From the IMG/VR virus record IMGVR_UViG_3300021356_000039, positions 1-44,521 of that record: DNA of 44,521 bases. One strand, 5' to 3'. Under the pieces are notes generated by a model. The model made no database searches and was not told the origin of the DNA. It saw only the letters and a program-made list of their open reading frames with translations. Numbering within the stretch: the stretch's first letter is position 1; every line of letters begins with the position of its first letter. This DNA comes from a virus. The translations under genes were made by a program, and so were the position numbers. This document shows positions 36,365-43,653 of this stretch, piece after piece.

Positions 36365-37884
36365 TAGGAGTATCCGCCCCCTCCTCCTGAACTACCTCCA
36401 CTAGAACTAGATGATGGAGAAGTGTAAGAAGAGGATGAAGATGAACTTGAAGTGCTACTTACAACCGATGATATTGTAGACACCGTAGGTTGATTGATGG
36501 CATTAATGCCATCATTGGATGGGTTTTCTAAACTTGCTTCTTTCGTATCGTATATGTAAGCGTGTGGAGTGCTGACATGTACTCCCCCAACCATTTTTCT
36601 ACCATAATGAATATGAAATGGTCCATAGTATGGTTCACCATCAACCCAACCAACAAATTCACCAGTTCTAAGTTCTGAAAGAACATTTACAATTTTCATT
36701 TCAACAAGCGTTCCATCATTTAGAGTAACTGTAGCGGTAGTATTGATTCCAACAGTTGTATTATCAGACACATTGGCAGTTATACCACTAATCCCATAAA
36801 ACTGATTTAAAGATTTAGATGTATATGATACTATACCAATAGATCGATCATCGTAAGTTACATTCAGTTCTCCAGATTTAGGAAACCCAATAGTTGAATC
36901 TACATCGAGAGTAGTTGAACTAGTTGTGTAATCTCCAATCAGTTTTGTCTTTGGATATGATACAAAAGATCCATATTCTGCACCATCAACACTGACATCT
37001 CTATTATAGTTGGCATCAATACTAATTTTATAGTAGTCTGTAGATGCTCCACTAACTAAAACTCTTTCAACGTCAACAATAGGGGCATATGATTTGAAAA
37101 CTATGTCTTCATATGAATTTTGATATAAAGTATAACCTCTGATGTCCATAATGTTGCCTGCAACAGGTTCAACAATCATGTCCTTCGTAATGTTATACAA
37201 AGAATTTGAAGGTGTAAGAAGATTTTCTGCAGGTTTTATGATTTCAACATTCTCTCCATACAGCGCCTTGAAAAGAATTTTAAAAGATTCATCTGTTCCC
37301 TTTGAAGCATAAAAATCTTTAGACTGTTTGATAAAAAGATTCTTATTTAAGTCTTTGAACAGTGTTGTATCTTCCAATCCTGGAAGAAGTTGATATTTTG
37401 CTTTTCTTAAAAATCTAGTTAGAAAAACTGAACTTAAATTCTGAACAACAACGTCAGATTCATGTTCTGCAGATAAAGTATCTGAAAATACAAAGTTCTC
37501 TGTCGATTCATCGTTTACATATCCAGACCATCCACGAATGCAACCCGTGAACTCATTATCAGTTTTTCCTGTATATGTGATTATTTCATTGCCAATCTTT
37601 AACAATCCATATTCTTCTGGAAATCCAGAAGTAGAAAACACATCTAAAGTAGTATCAAACTCATCAATACTATTTCTTAAAGTCGTTGAACTAATAACAG
37701 TAGCATTGGTGTTTAACTTAATATATCTGTCAATATTCTGAATTAAATCAATAGGAGCTCCTTGAAATTCTTGAGAGATATAATACTGTGATAAAAATTC
37801 TCCCAAAAGAGGAAACTCATCCCTAACATAGTCGGGGAGTTGATTTTTAATTATCGTTTGAAACTTTACTCTGGTATCTGCCAT
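36361..37884 (-). CDS. gp7: Baseplate wedge protein, counterpart of the T4 gp7 C-terminal region
   Basis: A 507-residue protein directly after gp6, the place of gene 7 in T4. Residues 190-215 (DFYASKGTDESFKILFKALY, then GENVEI) match the T4 gp7 segment DFYSTKGIEASYKFLFKVLY followed by NEEVEI. gp7 is the largest wedge protein of T4 (1032 residues) and links gp6, gp8, gp10 and gp53. Only its C-terminal part has an evident counterpart here. A second conserved block lies at about 400-440 (EFVGWVDGEPYYGPFHIHYG, then VHVSTPHAYIYD). The last 45 residues are low-complexity Ser then Gly (GGGGGYSY). The missing N-terminal part may be absent or taken over by the giant next gene. Confidence 0.82.
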   Translation of the reverse strand: MADTRVKFQTIIKNQLPDYVRDEFPLLGEFLSQYYISQEFQGAPIDLIQNIDRYIKLNTNATVISSTTLRNSIDEFDTTLDVFSTSGFPEEYGLLKIGNEIITYTGKTDNEFTGCIRGWSGYVNDESTENFVFSDTLSAEHESDVVVQNLSSVFLTRFLRKAKYQLLPGLEDTTLFKDLNKNLFIKQSKDFYASKGTDESFKILFKALYGENVEIIKPAENLLTPSNSLYNITKDMIVEPVAGNIMDIRGYTLYQNSYEDIVFKSYAPIVDVERVLVSGASTDYYKISIDANYNRDVSVDGAEYGSFVSYPKTKLIGDYTTSSTTLDVDSTIGFPKSGELNVTYDDRSIGIVSYTSKSLNQFYGISGITANVSDNTTVGINTTATVTLNDGTLVEMKIVNVLSELRTGEFVGWVDGEPYYGPFHIHYGRKMVGGVHVSTPHAYIYDTKEASLENPSNDGINAINQPTVSTISSVVSSTSSSSSSSSYTSPSSSSSGGSSGGGGGYSY

Positions 37885-37885
37885 T

Positions 37886-39817
37886 TTATGACCTTACAAG
37901 TAATCCTCTATTGAAATCGTAACTTGAAGAAACTGTATATGAAGATGCTGATGGATCTAATCCAGAAGCAATCGTATCATTAACCATCTCAAATATGCTA
38001 TTATTTACGTCAAGTTGCAGATACAAGTCTTGGAGACCAACTACATCATTCGATTGTGGTGTTACTGATATTTGAATCGTTGATTGTCCATCAACAATCT
38101 TCTGAGTTGATTGAATATTGATTGGGAACAATCTTATGACACCATTTACATAGTCAATTACCCCAACATTTCTTCTAAGGATTGTTGGAATTTGCGAAGA
38201 TGGATTATCAAGACTAAACAAGAATAGAGAACCTGTAGTTCTGTTTGTATTTGGAATATCTCCAAGGTAAACATCTCTTGAAATACCAGCAACTTTGAAT
38301 GCACTGCTACGGATATTATAACCAGTGATCGATGCAATGTGGAATTGGTTACCAAACCCTATAGAGTACTCTGCGAGTTGGTTAAGGGCAGCCCTAACGT
38401 CTCTACGTATCGCTACAGAGGTAATATTGGATGTAACAGACTCGTGACTGTCATCAATCAGTTTCAGGAACTTACTATACTTGAACCTTGCACCATACTT
38501 ATTCATTTCACTTGAATCTGCATAGTCATTTGCATTATTCTGAATAATAGAAGAAACTTCAGCTGCAGATGGTGCTTGATTTTGGTTATAGTATACTTTT
38601 GAAGTTGTTTCCAAGTACAAATACTTCAAATCTAAGATTTCTGGAACAATTCCAGCAACAGCATACTTTTTAAGATCTCTTTTGATGTTCTGCTTGATCA
38701 AGTTTGGCAGAAATTCACCACTTCTTGGTTTGATACTGATAAAAACCTTTCCATATTGGGGAGGAATCAGTTCTTCACCACCAAAAACAGAAATTGACTC
38801 AGTTTCTGGGTAAATTTTGGCAGGAATCAGTGTTTCATAGTCATTTGCAGTCAATGCACGGTTCTGAGACGCATAAATTCGTGGTGCAAACTTCTTAATT
38901 GAGTCAACTTTCTCAATTACGTCTCCGCCATCGGATGCAATATCAGTTGTGAGCAATGAAATGCCTTGAGTTGCAGTATAAGTGACTCCATTTCTGGTAT
39001 AAGTCAGTCTTCCGTTAAATGCAAACGTATTTAAACCGTTTGAATCGCCTCCACTAGTAGTAAGATAGTCAATATCAATGACATTTCCTTCACTTAATGC
39101 TTTTCCGAAGATTCCATCACCAAAAATGATCTCATAACGCTCATCTTCAACCTCTTGAAGGAAGAATACTCTTGATTCTCCATCAATTTCAAACAAACTG
39201 TCTTGTTTTGTGTAAGTTTCTTTCTCAGTACTACTATTTGTTCTTACATTCACTCTGATTAGATCAGTATCAGCACCAACATTGTTAATCAAGAACCTTT
39301 GATTGGGATTTCTTGAGTTATATGTGTAAGATTCCGTCAGATATGTGCCTTCATACAGTGCAAGAAGGTCAAATGATGCAATTCCGTCAACAACTGGGAC
39401 AGTAACGTCGTCTAAAATTGAAAATACATAAGATTCGTTGCCAAAAGTTCCAGTGGATGTTGCTACAGGACCCTTATTAAGGGTAATCGACACTGGGGCA
39501 GGCGTAATTCCATCAGTATTGACGAAAAAACTTACATATGCAACAGATGCTTTTCTTGATCGAGGATTATAACCAATATTTCTTGCAAGTGCAACAACAT
39601 TTTCTCTCAATGTTGCACTATCAATGAAACATTCATTCGACACCATATTTGCATTATATGATGTGATGTAAGTATTGTATGCCAATACATCTAAAATTGT
39701 TGCCAGATTAGATCCTTCGAAGTCATAATCCGTAAAATTGGAATTATTCCTAAGATACTCTTTAAGAGTGGATTTAATCTGGTCAAAATCCAGATTTGCG
39801 AAATTTACTAGTGCCAT
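37886..39817 (-). CDS. gp6: Baseplate wedge protein (T4 gp6-like)
   Basis: A 643-residue protein, matching the 660 of T4 gp6, the wedge subunit whose dimers form the inner iris of the baseplate. The N-terminus (FANLDFDQIKSTLKEYLRNN, then DYDFEGSNLATILDVLAYNT) is the characteristic start of the gp6/J-like family, and the region ALTANDYETLIPAKIYPETESI is the conserved baseplate-J-type core. Its start follows the gp25 stop without a gap (TAAATG) and the gp7 counterpart follows by one base, so the three are one tightly coupled block. Confidence 0.93.
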   Translation of the reverse strand: MALVNFANLDFDQIKSTLKEYLRNNSNFTDYDFEGSNLATILDVLAYNTYITSYNANMVSNECFIDSATLRENVVALARNIGYNPRSRKASVAYVSFFVNTDGITPAPVSITLNKGPVATSTGTFGNESYVFSILDDVTVPVVDGIASFDLLALYEGTYLTESYTYNSRNPNQRFLINNVGADTDLIRVNVRTNSSTEKETYTKQDSLFEIDGESRVFFLQEVEDERYEIIFGDGIFGKALSEGNVIDIDYLTTSGGDSNGLNTFAFNGRLTYTRNGVTYTATQGISLLTTDIASDGGDVIEKVDSIKKFAPRIYASQNRALTANDYETLIPAKIYPETESISVFGGEELIPPQYGKVFISIKPRSGEFLPNLIKQNIKRDLKKYAVAGIVPEILDLKYLYLETTSKVYYNQNQAPSAAEVSSIIQNNANDYADSSEMNKYGARFKYSKFLKLIDDSHESVTSNITSVAIRRDVRAALNQLAEYSIGFGNQFHIASITGYNIRSSAFKVAGISRDVYLGDIPNTNRTTGSLFLFSLDNPSSQIPTILRRNVGVIDYVNGVIRLFPINIQSTQKIVDGQSTIQISVTPQSNDVVGLQDLYLQLDVNNSIFEMVNDTIASGLDPSASSYTVSSSYDFNRGLLVRS

Positions 39818-40219
39818 TTATCGAGTTGATTCTAATACAAACTCTAACTGTTGTTTTGGAATATCGATTCCAACGATTCTATACACAATTAATACATCAA
39901 ATGTATTATTATCAAAGTCTGGATTGACTTCAACATCATCCAATATAACTCTTGGTTCATATTCACGGATAGAATTTTCAATTTCATCCTTAATAGTTAA
40001 GGCTGAAACGTCATCCATGTTCTCAAATAACGAATCGCTGATACGAGAACCAAAATCAGGGTTAAAAAACTTTTCACCAGGGGAAGTCAAGACGATATTA
40101 CGGACAGATCTTGAAATTGCAGATGTATTTTTAGTGGCAATCAAATCATTTGTCAAAGGATGACTCTGAAATGATCCACTTATGTCCTTAAAACCTTGAC
40201 TTACCCTCTCTAAAGGCAT
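39818..40219 (-). CDS. gp25: Baseplate wedge protein (T4 gp25-like)
   Basis: A 133-residue protein, same size as T4 gp25 (132). gp25 is the small gp25/lysozyme-like-fold wedge protein that anchors sheath initiation at the baseplate; the fold has no enzyme activity. Motifs seen are SHPLTNDL, SVRNIVLTSPGEKFFNPDFG and the family's EPR motif in REYEPRVILDDVEV. It is the first gene of the late structural block, with a late promoter immediately upstream and gp6 directly downstream. Confidence 0.94.
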   Translation of the reverse strand: MPLERVSQGFKDISGSFQSHPLTNDLIATKNTSAISRSVRNIVLTSPGEKFFNPDFGSRISDSLFENMDDVSALTIKDEIENSIREYEPRVILDDVEVNPDFDNNTFDVLIVYRIVGIDIPKQQLEFVLESTR

Positions 40220-40248
40220 TATCTATGTTTGTATAGTATGTTCTTTCT

Positions 40249-40256
40249 TATTTATA
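40249..40256 (-). promoter_or_regulatory. T4-like late promoter for the gp25-gp6-gp7 operon
   Basis: The minus strand reads TATAAATA, preceded by C, an exact late-promoter core, 29 bases upstream of the gp25 start and just after the stop of the 60-residue gene. It divides the earlier-class genes from the structural block. Confidence 0.8.
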
Positions 40257-40259
40257 GGG

Positions 40260-40442
40260 TCAAAACTCATTTAAAATTCTTTTAGCTGCTGATGCAGGTG
40301 CTGCACCATCACCCTCTACTCTTTCCCAAAGTTCTTGTTCGACCTTTTTATCTTTCTTTTTGGGTGTTAAATCGTCTTCTGCGATTTCACGCAGCATTTT
40401 TTGGTGTTGATGATTTGCCATGTTGTCTAAAAAGTCATTCAT
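40260..40442 (-). CDS. Small charged phage protein, function unknown
   Basis: A 60-residue, charged protein (EDDLTPKKKDKKVEQELWERV) with an Ala-rich C-terminal helix (APASAAKRILNEF). Its ATG overlaps the end of the 39-residue gene by eight bases, suggesting translational coupling. It is the last gene before the gp25 late promoter. I recognise no domain. Confidence 0.6.
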   Translation of the reverse strand: MNDFLDNMANHQHQKMLREIAEDDLTPKKKDKKVEQELWERVEGDGAAPASAAKRILNEF

Positions 40443-40554
40443 TTTCTAAACTCCTTTGAAGTGCTTCGTTTTCTTCTGCTTTAATCTTTTCTTCATCTAC
40501 CTTTTTCCTGAGTTCTTTTTCAAACTCAATCAATTCTTCAGGTGTTCTCTTCAT
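40435..40554 (-). CDS. Very small acidic helical protein (39 residues)
   Basis: An open frame starting MKRTPEELIEFEKELRKKV and ending RSLENE, almost certainly one charged amphipathic helix. It overlaps the end of the 225-residue gene by 17 bases and the start of the 60-residue gene by eight, leaving no gap between the three; this tight packing supports it being coding. Function unknown. Confidence 0.5.
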   Translation of the reverse strand: MKRTPEELIEFEKELRKKVDEEKIKAEENEALQRSLENE

Positions 40555-41215
40555 TTTCCTCCTCTAAATTACGTTCTTTTGCTGTTTTCCAGAAGTATTC
40601 GTCTTCACGACCCATACCAAGTCGTTCAAAACCATTCTCAACACTATAGAATTGAGTTGATACCTTAAAATCAGGCATCTTTGGATCTTCTGGTGTCAAA
40701 CTATTATCAAAAATACGCATTCTATTGTTTGGATAGAGTGCATATTGTCCATTTTCAAGTTCAATGAGGTTATGAGACTTGTGTTCTGCTGGATTTTCAC
40801 TTGTAGCATAATCAATCATATCACAATCTTGGTGATAATTATCAATTGTGCAGATGTATTCCCCCTTAATGATACCATGATCCCGAGTATAGCATTCAAA
40901 ATCCATTGAACCAATGAATTGTTTATGAATTGATACTACACCATAGTCCATACAATTCCAGAATTGCAGATTAGGCAAGTTCATATCAGGTTTAGGAGTC
41001 ACTGGTTCACTTACAAAAGCACTAATCGGCAACTTATCATACATTGCCGCATATTCTGGTAAGTATGTCTCAAAATAAAAAGCACGTCCAGGAATCGATT
41101 TACACGATACCCAAACGCCCTTTACAAATTCACCATGACCAGATTGATGATCGGTGAGATATTCTTTTCTTACCCATACTTCAACAGAGGGTAAGTTACA
41201 AATTAATGCAGCCAT
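40538..41215 (-). CDS. Conserved cyanophage-type protein of unknown function (225 residues)
   Basis: A soluble, 225-residue protein with no signal peptide or membrane segment. The N-terminal 110 residues are rich in aromatic residues and read like a compact enzyme or binding domain (CNLPSVEVWVRKEYLTD, GVWVSCKSIPGRAFYFETYL, NLQFWNCMDYGVVSIHKQ). A pair of acidic/His clusters (DNYHQDCDMIDYA) could bind metal but no known site is recognised. The last 20 residues are acidic. I recall similar proteins in other T4-like cyanophages but cannot name a function. It belongs to the gene series running from the sigma70-type promoter at 42342-42370. Confidence 0.75.
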   Translation of the reverse strand: MAALICNLPSVEVWVRKEYLTDHQSGHGEFVKGVWVSCKSIPGRAFYFETYLPEYAAMYDKLPISAFVSEPVTPKPDMNLPNLQFWNCMDYGVVSIHKQFIGSMDFECYTRDHGIIKGEYICTIDNYHQDCDMIDYATSENPAEHKSHNLIELENGQYALYPNNRMRIFDNSLTPEDPKMPDFKVSTQFYSVENGFERLGMGREDEYFWKTAKERNLEEENEENT

Positions 41216-41236
41216 GAAGTAACATTATCGTTACAA

Positions 41237-41383
41237 CTATTTACCTTGTCCACGATAACGCTTCTTTTTACCATTACGTGATGATGCTGCTAATTTGGTA
41301 TGCTTACCCATACCTTGACGAGTCTTTTTAGGAGTGGATTCAATCATCTTTTCACCACTCAGACCAACTCTACCTCTTGCCAT
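41237..41383 (-). CDS. Small, very basic phage protein (48 residues)
   Basis: The frame begins MARGRVGLSGEKMIESTPKK and ends KKKRYRGQGK, with about 15 Lys/Arg and almost no acidic residues. A ribosome binding site GGAGA lies 8 bases before the ATG, and the ATG overlaps the TAA of the upstream gene (TAATG). Comparable basic peptides recur in cyanophage genomes from memory. Charge suggests nucleic acid or nucleoprotein binding; that is inference. Confidence 0.7.
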   Translation of the reverse strand: MARGRVGLSGEKMIESTPKKTRQGMGKHTKLAASSRNGKKKRYRGQGK

Positions 41384-41538
41384 TAATTAATCTCCTTTAG
41401 TTCAATTTTATTTGGATGGATAGTTTCTTCACCTGAAAAGTATTTTTCTGATAAGTCTTGCAAGACCTCTGTTGCATCTTCAAACGAGAGGTCGCTATGA
41501 AGTAACTTATCATCATAATATAAGTTAAAACGAGTCAC
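41383..41538 (-). CDS. Small phage protein, probable GTG start (51 residues)
   Basis: The protein would read MTRFNLYYDDKLLHSDLSFE and end HPNKIELKEIN. I chose the GTG at 41538, which lies two bases after the stop of the glycosyltransferase-like gene; a longer version from GTG 41589 would overlap that gene by 49 bases and add a Cys/Ser-rich stretch that looks like shadow translation. No strong ribosome binding site is visible for either. Its stop overlaps the start of the basic 48-residue gene. Function unknown. Confidence 0.6.
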   Translation of the reverse strand: MTRFNLYYDDKLLHSDLSFEDATEVLQDLSEKYFSGEETIHPNKIELKEIN

Positions 41539-41540
41539 GT

Positions 41541-42320
41541 TCAGATCACGCGAGTTTTTTCGTGCCCAACACGAATACGAGGATCGCACCAGATTTCATA
41601 ACCTGCATCAATTGCATCAAGACAGAATGAGACATCCTCACCACACATGTCTTGAACACTTCCAGATTCAAAGACTTGCATCTTAGGAGCAAACCAAGGA
41701 TACTTCATCTTCTTATCTTCAAAGACACCTTTCTGAATCATCACCCATCCAAAACCAGTGTAGTCAACAGTAAAAGGTTTGCGACGTTTCTGGATGGATT
41801 CGACAGTTTCGTGATTCATCACTCCACCATTCTTACGGAAATCATCCTCTTCTAACCAGTGTGCGACAGAAGTTGTGTGTCCATCTTCAGTAGCATACCA
41901 CCCTGCAGTAATTGCACGCTCTGTACCATCTTCTGAAAGAGAAAGATCACATAACTGCCAGAACTTGTTTGTGTCAAATACAATATCACTATCAATCCAC
42001 AATTGATAATCATATTCCAATTTACCATCCCAAGGAATTTGATCAGGTCCACGCAATACATTCGCACCTAATACCTTACAACGTGCAAAGTTAACCATAG
42101 ATGAATAGTCTTGACTGATCTGAATGGCCATACCATTCTGTACCATATCAAAACAAAGTTGAACAAAGTTCTTCAGAAAGATATATGATACTCCACGTCC
42201 AGGTAGACAGAAGACAATCGTCTTACCTCTCATTCGTTCTTTAATAGCAGCAATATCCCACTCCTCTTTTGCTTTCTTTTTTTCTGGAGTGTTTGCTTTA
42301 ACTGTAAATCCTTTTGCCAT
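41541..42320 (-). CDS. Glycosyltransferase-like protein (GT-A fold type)
   Basis: A 259-residue protein. A lysine-rich N-terminus is followed by a GT-A-like layout: KTIVFCLPGRGVSY (residues 33-46), and WIDSDIVF around 109-115 with a DxD motif (Asp110, Asp112) that in this fold binds metal and sugar nucleotide. An acidic GEDVSFCLDAIDAGYEIWCD lies near the C-terminus (227-246), resembling the catalytic ED motif, followed by His253 in RVGHEK. Size and motifs fit compact family 2-like transferases. Substrate is unknown; phage glycosyltransferases can modify DNA, virion proteins or host surface sugars. It is the first gene after a sigma70-type promoter, so probably made early. Confidence 0.75.
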   Translation of the reverse strand: MAKGFTVKANTPEKKKAKEEWDIAAIKERMRGKTIVFCLPGRGVSYIFLKNFVQLCFDMVQNGMAIQISQDYSSMVNFARCKVLGANVLRGPDQIPWDGKLEYDYQLWIDSDIVFDTNKFWQLCDLSLSEDGTERAITAGWYATEDGHTTSVAHWLEEDDFRKNGGVMNHETVESIQKRRKPFTVDYTGFGWVMIQKGVFEDKKMKYPWFAPKMQVFESGSVQDMCGEDVSFCLDAIDAGYEIWCDPRIRVGHEKTRVI

Positions 42321-42341
42321 AAGTTTAAGTAACTCAATTCA

Positions 42342-42370
42342 ATTATAGTCTGTGATATGTATAAAGTCAA
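42342..42370 (-). promoter_or_regulatory. Host sigma70-type promoter for the glycosyltransferase-like gene
   Basis: On the minus strand TTGACT (42365-42370), a 17 bp spacer, and TATAAT (42342-42347), a near-perfect sigma70 promoter. The -35 overlaps the last codons of the 82-residue gene. The predicted start site would leave a leader of only about 15 bases and no clear ribosome binding site before the ATG at 42320. Confidence 0.8.
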
Positions 42371-42615
42371 TAACTATCTTCACCAGGAGGTTCTGTCGTG
42401 ATACCCGCACCACCATAATATCTCTTACATTCCTCATAAGAAAAATCAGAGGGCGAATAATCAGTATGCAATAACCCTACCATTGCATTTAATTCAGTCC
42501 ACTTCTCACTAAACTCCTCCTCTGTTAGATTGTTGTATATACACTCTTCCTTAGCATATATGTGAAAAACTTTATCGGGACGTGTGTCCCTCTGATTGAC
42601 ATCTGTGGGTTGCAT
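42367..42615 (-). CDS. Small conserved phage protein, function unknown (82 residues)
   Basis: An acidic, 82-residue protein. The core KVFHIYAKEECIYNNLTEEE and FSEKWTELNAMVGLLHTDYS resembles small proteins I recall from several T4-like cyanophages. GGAGG sits 7 bases before the ATG, an unusually good ribosome binding site for this part of the window. A late promoter core is 31 bases upstream and an intrinsic terminator lies just beyond that, so it is probably transcribed alone or with the genes downstream. Confidence 0.75.
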   Translation of the reverse strand: MQPTDVNQRDTRPDKVFHIYAKEECIYNNLTEEEFSEKWTELNAMVGLLHTDYSPSDFSYEECKRYYGGAGITTEPPGEDSY

Positions 42616-42645
42616 TTTACCTCCGGGATTTTTTTACTCACAGTG

Positions 42646-42652
42646 ATTTATA
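42646..42652 (-). promoter_or_regulatory. Late-type promoter for the 82-residue gene
   Basis: The minus strand reads CTATAAATC. The core TATAAAT is 31 bases upstream of the ATG and lies just after the intrinsic terminator at 42690-42723, so the gene has its own late start. Confidence 0.6.
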
Positions 42653-42660
42653 GGGGCGAT

Positions 42661-42798
42661 TTAGGACAGGGCATTATAGATTAAAACAATAAAAAATCCA
42701 AGGGGTATTAACACCACCTTGGACATTGTTTTTGGATATCTAATCATCCACCCTGCTAATACAACTTTCCAGAAATTCCAATAGGGCGATCGTTTCAT
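42661..42798 (-). CDS. Possible small membrane protein (45 residues), terminator within
   Basis: The frame starts MKRSPYWNFWKVVLAGWMI and ends with a hydrophobic segment (VVLIPLGFFIVLIYNALS), which would be a membrane helix. A longer version begins at GTG 42846; I prefer ATG 42798 because residues 1-16 of the longer form look unlike protein. Neither start has a well placed ribosome binding site, and an intrinsic terminator covers codons in its last third. It may be a real gene whose mRNA mostly ends early, or a chance open frame. Confidence 0.4.
   Translation of the reverse strand: MKRSPYWNFWKVVLAGWMIRYPKTMSKVVLIPLGFFIVLIYNALS
42690..42723 (-). terminator. Intrinsic terminator, minus strand
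   Basis: On the minus strand TCCAAGG, 13-base loop containing an extra GGT/ACC pairing, CCTTGGA, then TTTTTTATT. It ends transcription from the promoter at 42938-42966 after about 240 bases and lies inside the 45-residue frame. Confidence 0.85.
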
Positions 42799-42864
42799 AT
42801 CCGGGAATTTTTTTATGAGAGTGAAATTGAGAGGTCGATTTGTCACCTCTGTAGGTTAGGGTAG

Positions 42865-42912
42865 TTAGGCGTTTTTATCACGCCGCCCCGAACGCGCATC
42901 AACAAACGCCAT
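42865..42912 (-). CDS. Possible 15-residue leader peptide
   Basis: An ATG about 19 bases after the predicted start site of the promoter at 42938-42966 opens a short frame, MAFVDARSGRRDKNA, stop TAA. A hairpin GGCGT-TTTTATC-ACGCC (42868-42884) overlaps its end. No ribosome binding site is evident and coding is uncertain. Confidence 0.2.
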   Translation of the reverse strand: MAFVDARSGRRDKNA

Positions 42913-42937
42913 AATAACTGGCTGTTGATATACGCAT

Positions 42938-42966
42938 AGTATAACAGATCTGGGGGAGACTGTCAA
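42938..42966 (-). promoter_or_regulatory. Host sigma70-type promoter
   Basis: On the minus strand TTGACA (42961-42966), 17 bp spacer GTCTCCCCCAGATCTGT, TATACT (42938-42943). The -35 is perfect and the -10 differs in one base. The spacer starts with the same GTCTCCC as the promoter at 43503-43531. Confidence 0.85.
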
Positions 42967-42976
42967 GAACTCCCCC
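42952..42976. repeat. Inverted repeat enclosing the -35 box
   Basis: GGGGGAG (42952-42958) and CTCCCCC (42970-42976) are perfect 7 bp arms with an 11 base loop that contains the -35 TTGACA. It could be an operator, or a hairpin after the 142-residue gene; no U-run follows, so it is not an intrinsic terminator. Confidence 0.7.
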
Positions 42977-42991
42977 GCTACTAAGTATCAA

Positions 42992-43420
42992 TCAGCGGTT
43001 AGACTTAAAGCGATTCGGTGTGATTGCATTAAGTGCATTCAGCAGACCGTCAGCATAATCAGTCATACCAGTTTGTGGATAGTTTGTGTCAAGCGCCTTG
43101 CAAGATTGTGCGGCGATATCAACAGCACTGGCAGAATGACGTTCAGAGAATGTCATGAATGCTGCTACGATTGCGGGGCGATTACCTTCATGCTGATGGT
43201 AAGCTTCTGCCATAGCGTCATACTCTTCTGCAGTCCACTTAACATGACCCTTAGCATTTTTGCCCTTAAGTGTCAATGCAGATTCCATGAGTTTTTTACC
43301 CTTACGGAACAGCAGTCGATCTTCACGTTCAGGAAGAATCGTCAGTCCGAAGTACTTAACCTGCTGTTCCCAGACTGCAAAGAAGTCGAGAGCGATTTGC
43401 TGGTCTTGAGTGACAGTCAT
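42992..43420 (-). CDS. Phage protein of unknown function (142 residues)
   Basis: A soluble, mostly helical protein. Residues 1-30 (QQIALDFFAVWEQQVKYFGL) and 65-100 (WTAEEYDAMAEAYHQHEGNR, then FMTFSERHSASAV) are predicted helical; the last 20 residues are Asn/Ala-rich (LLNALNAITPNRFKS). I recognise no family. It is preceded by the best sigma70-type promoter of the window and an untranslated leader of about 75 bases carrying the 23 bp element shared with the 116-residue gene, and lacks a Shine-Dalgarno sequence. These point to early expression. Confidence 0.7.
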   Translation of the reverse strand: MTVTQDQQIALDFFAVWEQQVKYFGLTILPEREDRLLFRKGKKLMESALTLKGKNAKGHVKWTAEEYDAMAEAYHQHEGNRPAIVAAFMTFSERHSASAVDIAAQSCKALDTNYPQTGMTDYADGLLNALNAITPNRFKSNR

Positions 43421-43446
43421 TTGTGTGCGCTGTGTGCTTACAATAC

Positions 43447-43469
43447 TAGGACACTTTACAGGCTACAGT
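43447..43469 (-). repeat. Leader element, copy 1 (before the 142-residue gene)
   Basis: A 23 bp element matching 44361-44383 at 21 of 23 positions. On the minus strand its core is ACTGTAGCC, two variable bases, TAAAGTGTCCTA. It lies about 27 bases upstream of the start codon, within the mRNA leader. Confidence 0.8.
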
Positions 43470-43502
43470 AGTGCTTACTCTCCCTCTGTAAGTTACTCTG
43501 AA

Positions 43503-43531
43503 ATTATAACATCTGTGCGGGAGACTGTCAA
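43503..43531 (-). promoter_or_regulatory. Consensus sigma70 promoter for the 142-residue gene
   Basis: On the minus strand TTGACA (43526-43531), 17 bp spacer GTCTCCCGCACAGATGT, TATAAT (43503-43508): both hexamers are exact consensus with ideal spacing. A host sigma70 would use it without any phage factor. Confidence 0.9.
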
Positions 43532-43653
43532 TAATGTCACGGAGATTTATGAGCGTTTCTTATAGTGTGCTGATGTCAAGTCCCGGAGAAACTTATATCG
43601 CCCCTCTTGACATTTCTGGCGATCGTTGCTAAGCTAGTCGCCTTAGATCACAA

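Noticed and set aside
41383-41589. Longer 68-residue version of the small gene, starting at GTG 41589
   Set aside because: It would overlap the glycosyltransferase-like gene by 49 bases and its extra residues look like shadow translation; GTG 41538 gives a clean junction.
43073-43471. A 132-codon plus-strand frame opposite the 142-residue gene
   Set aside because: The minus-strand frame has a consensus promoter, leader and more natural composition; the plus-strand product is Cys-rich and has no start signals.
43568-43642. Plus-strand TTGACA at 43607-43612 as a divergent promoter, with a 19-codon frame nearby
   Set aside because: The hexamer at the right distance is TAAGCT, a poor -10, and the short frame has no supporting signal. 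The TTGACA is better read as one arm of an inverted repeat.
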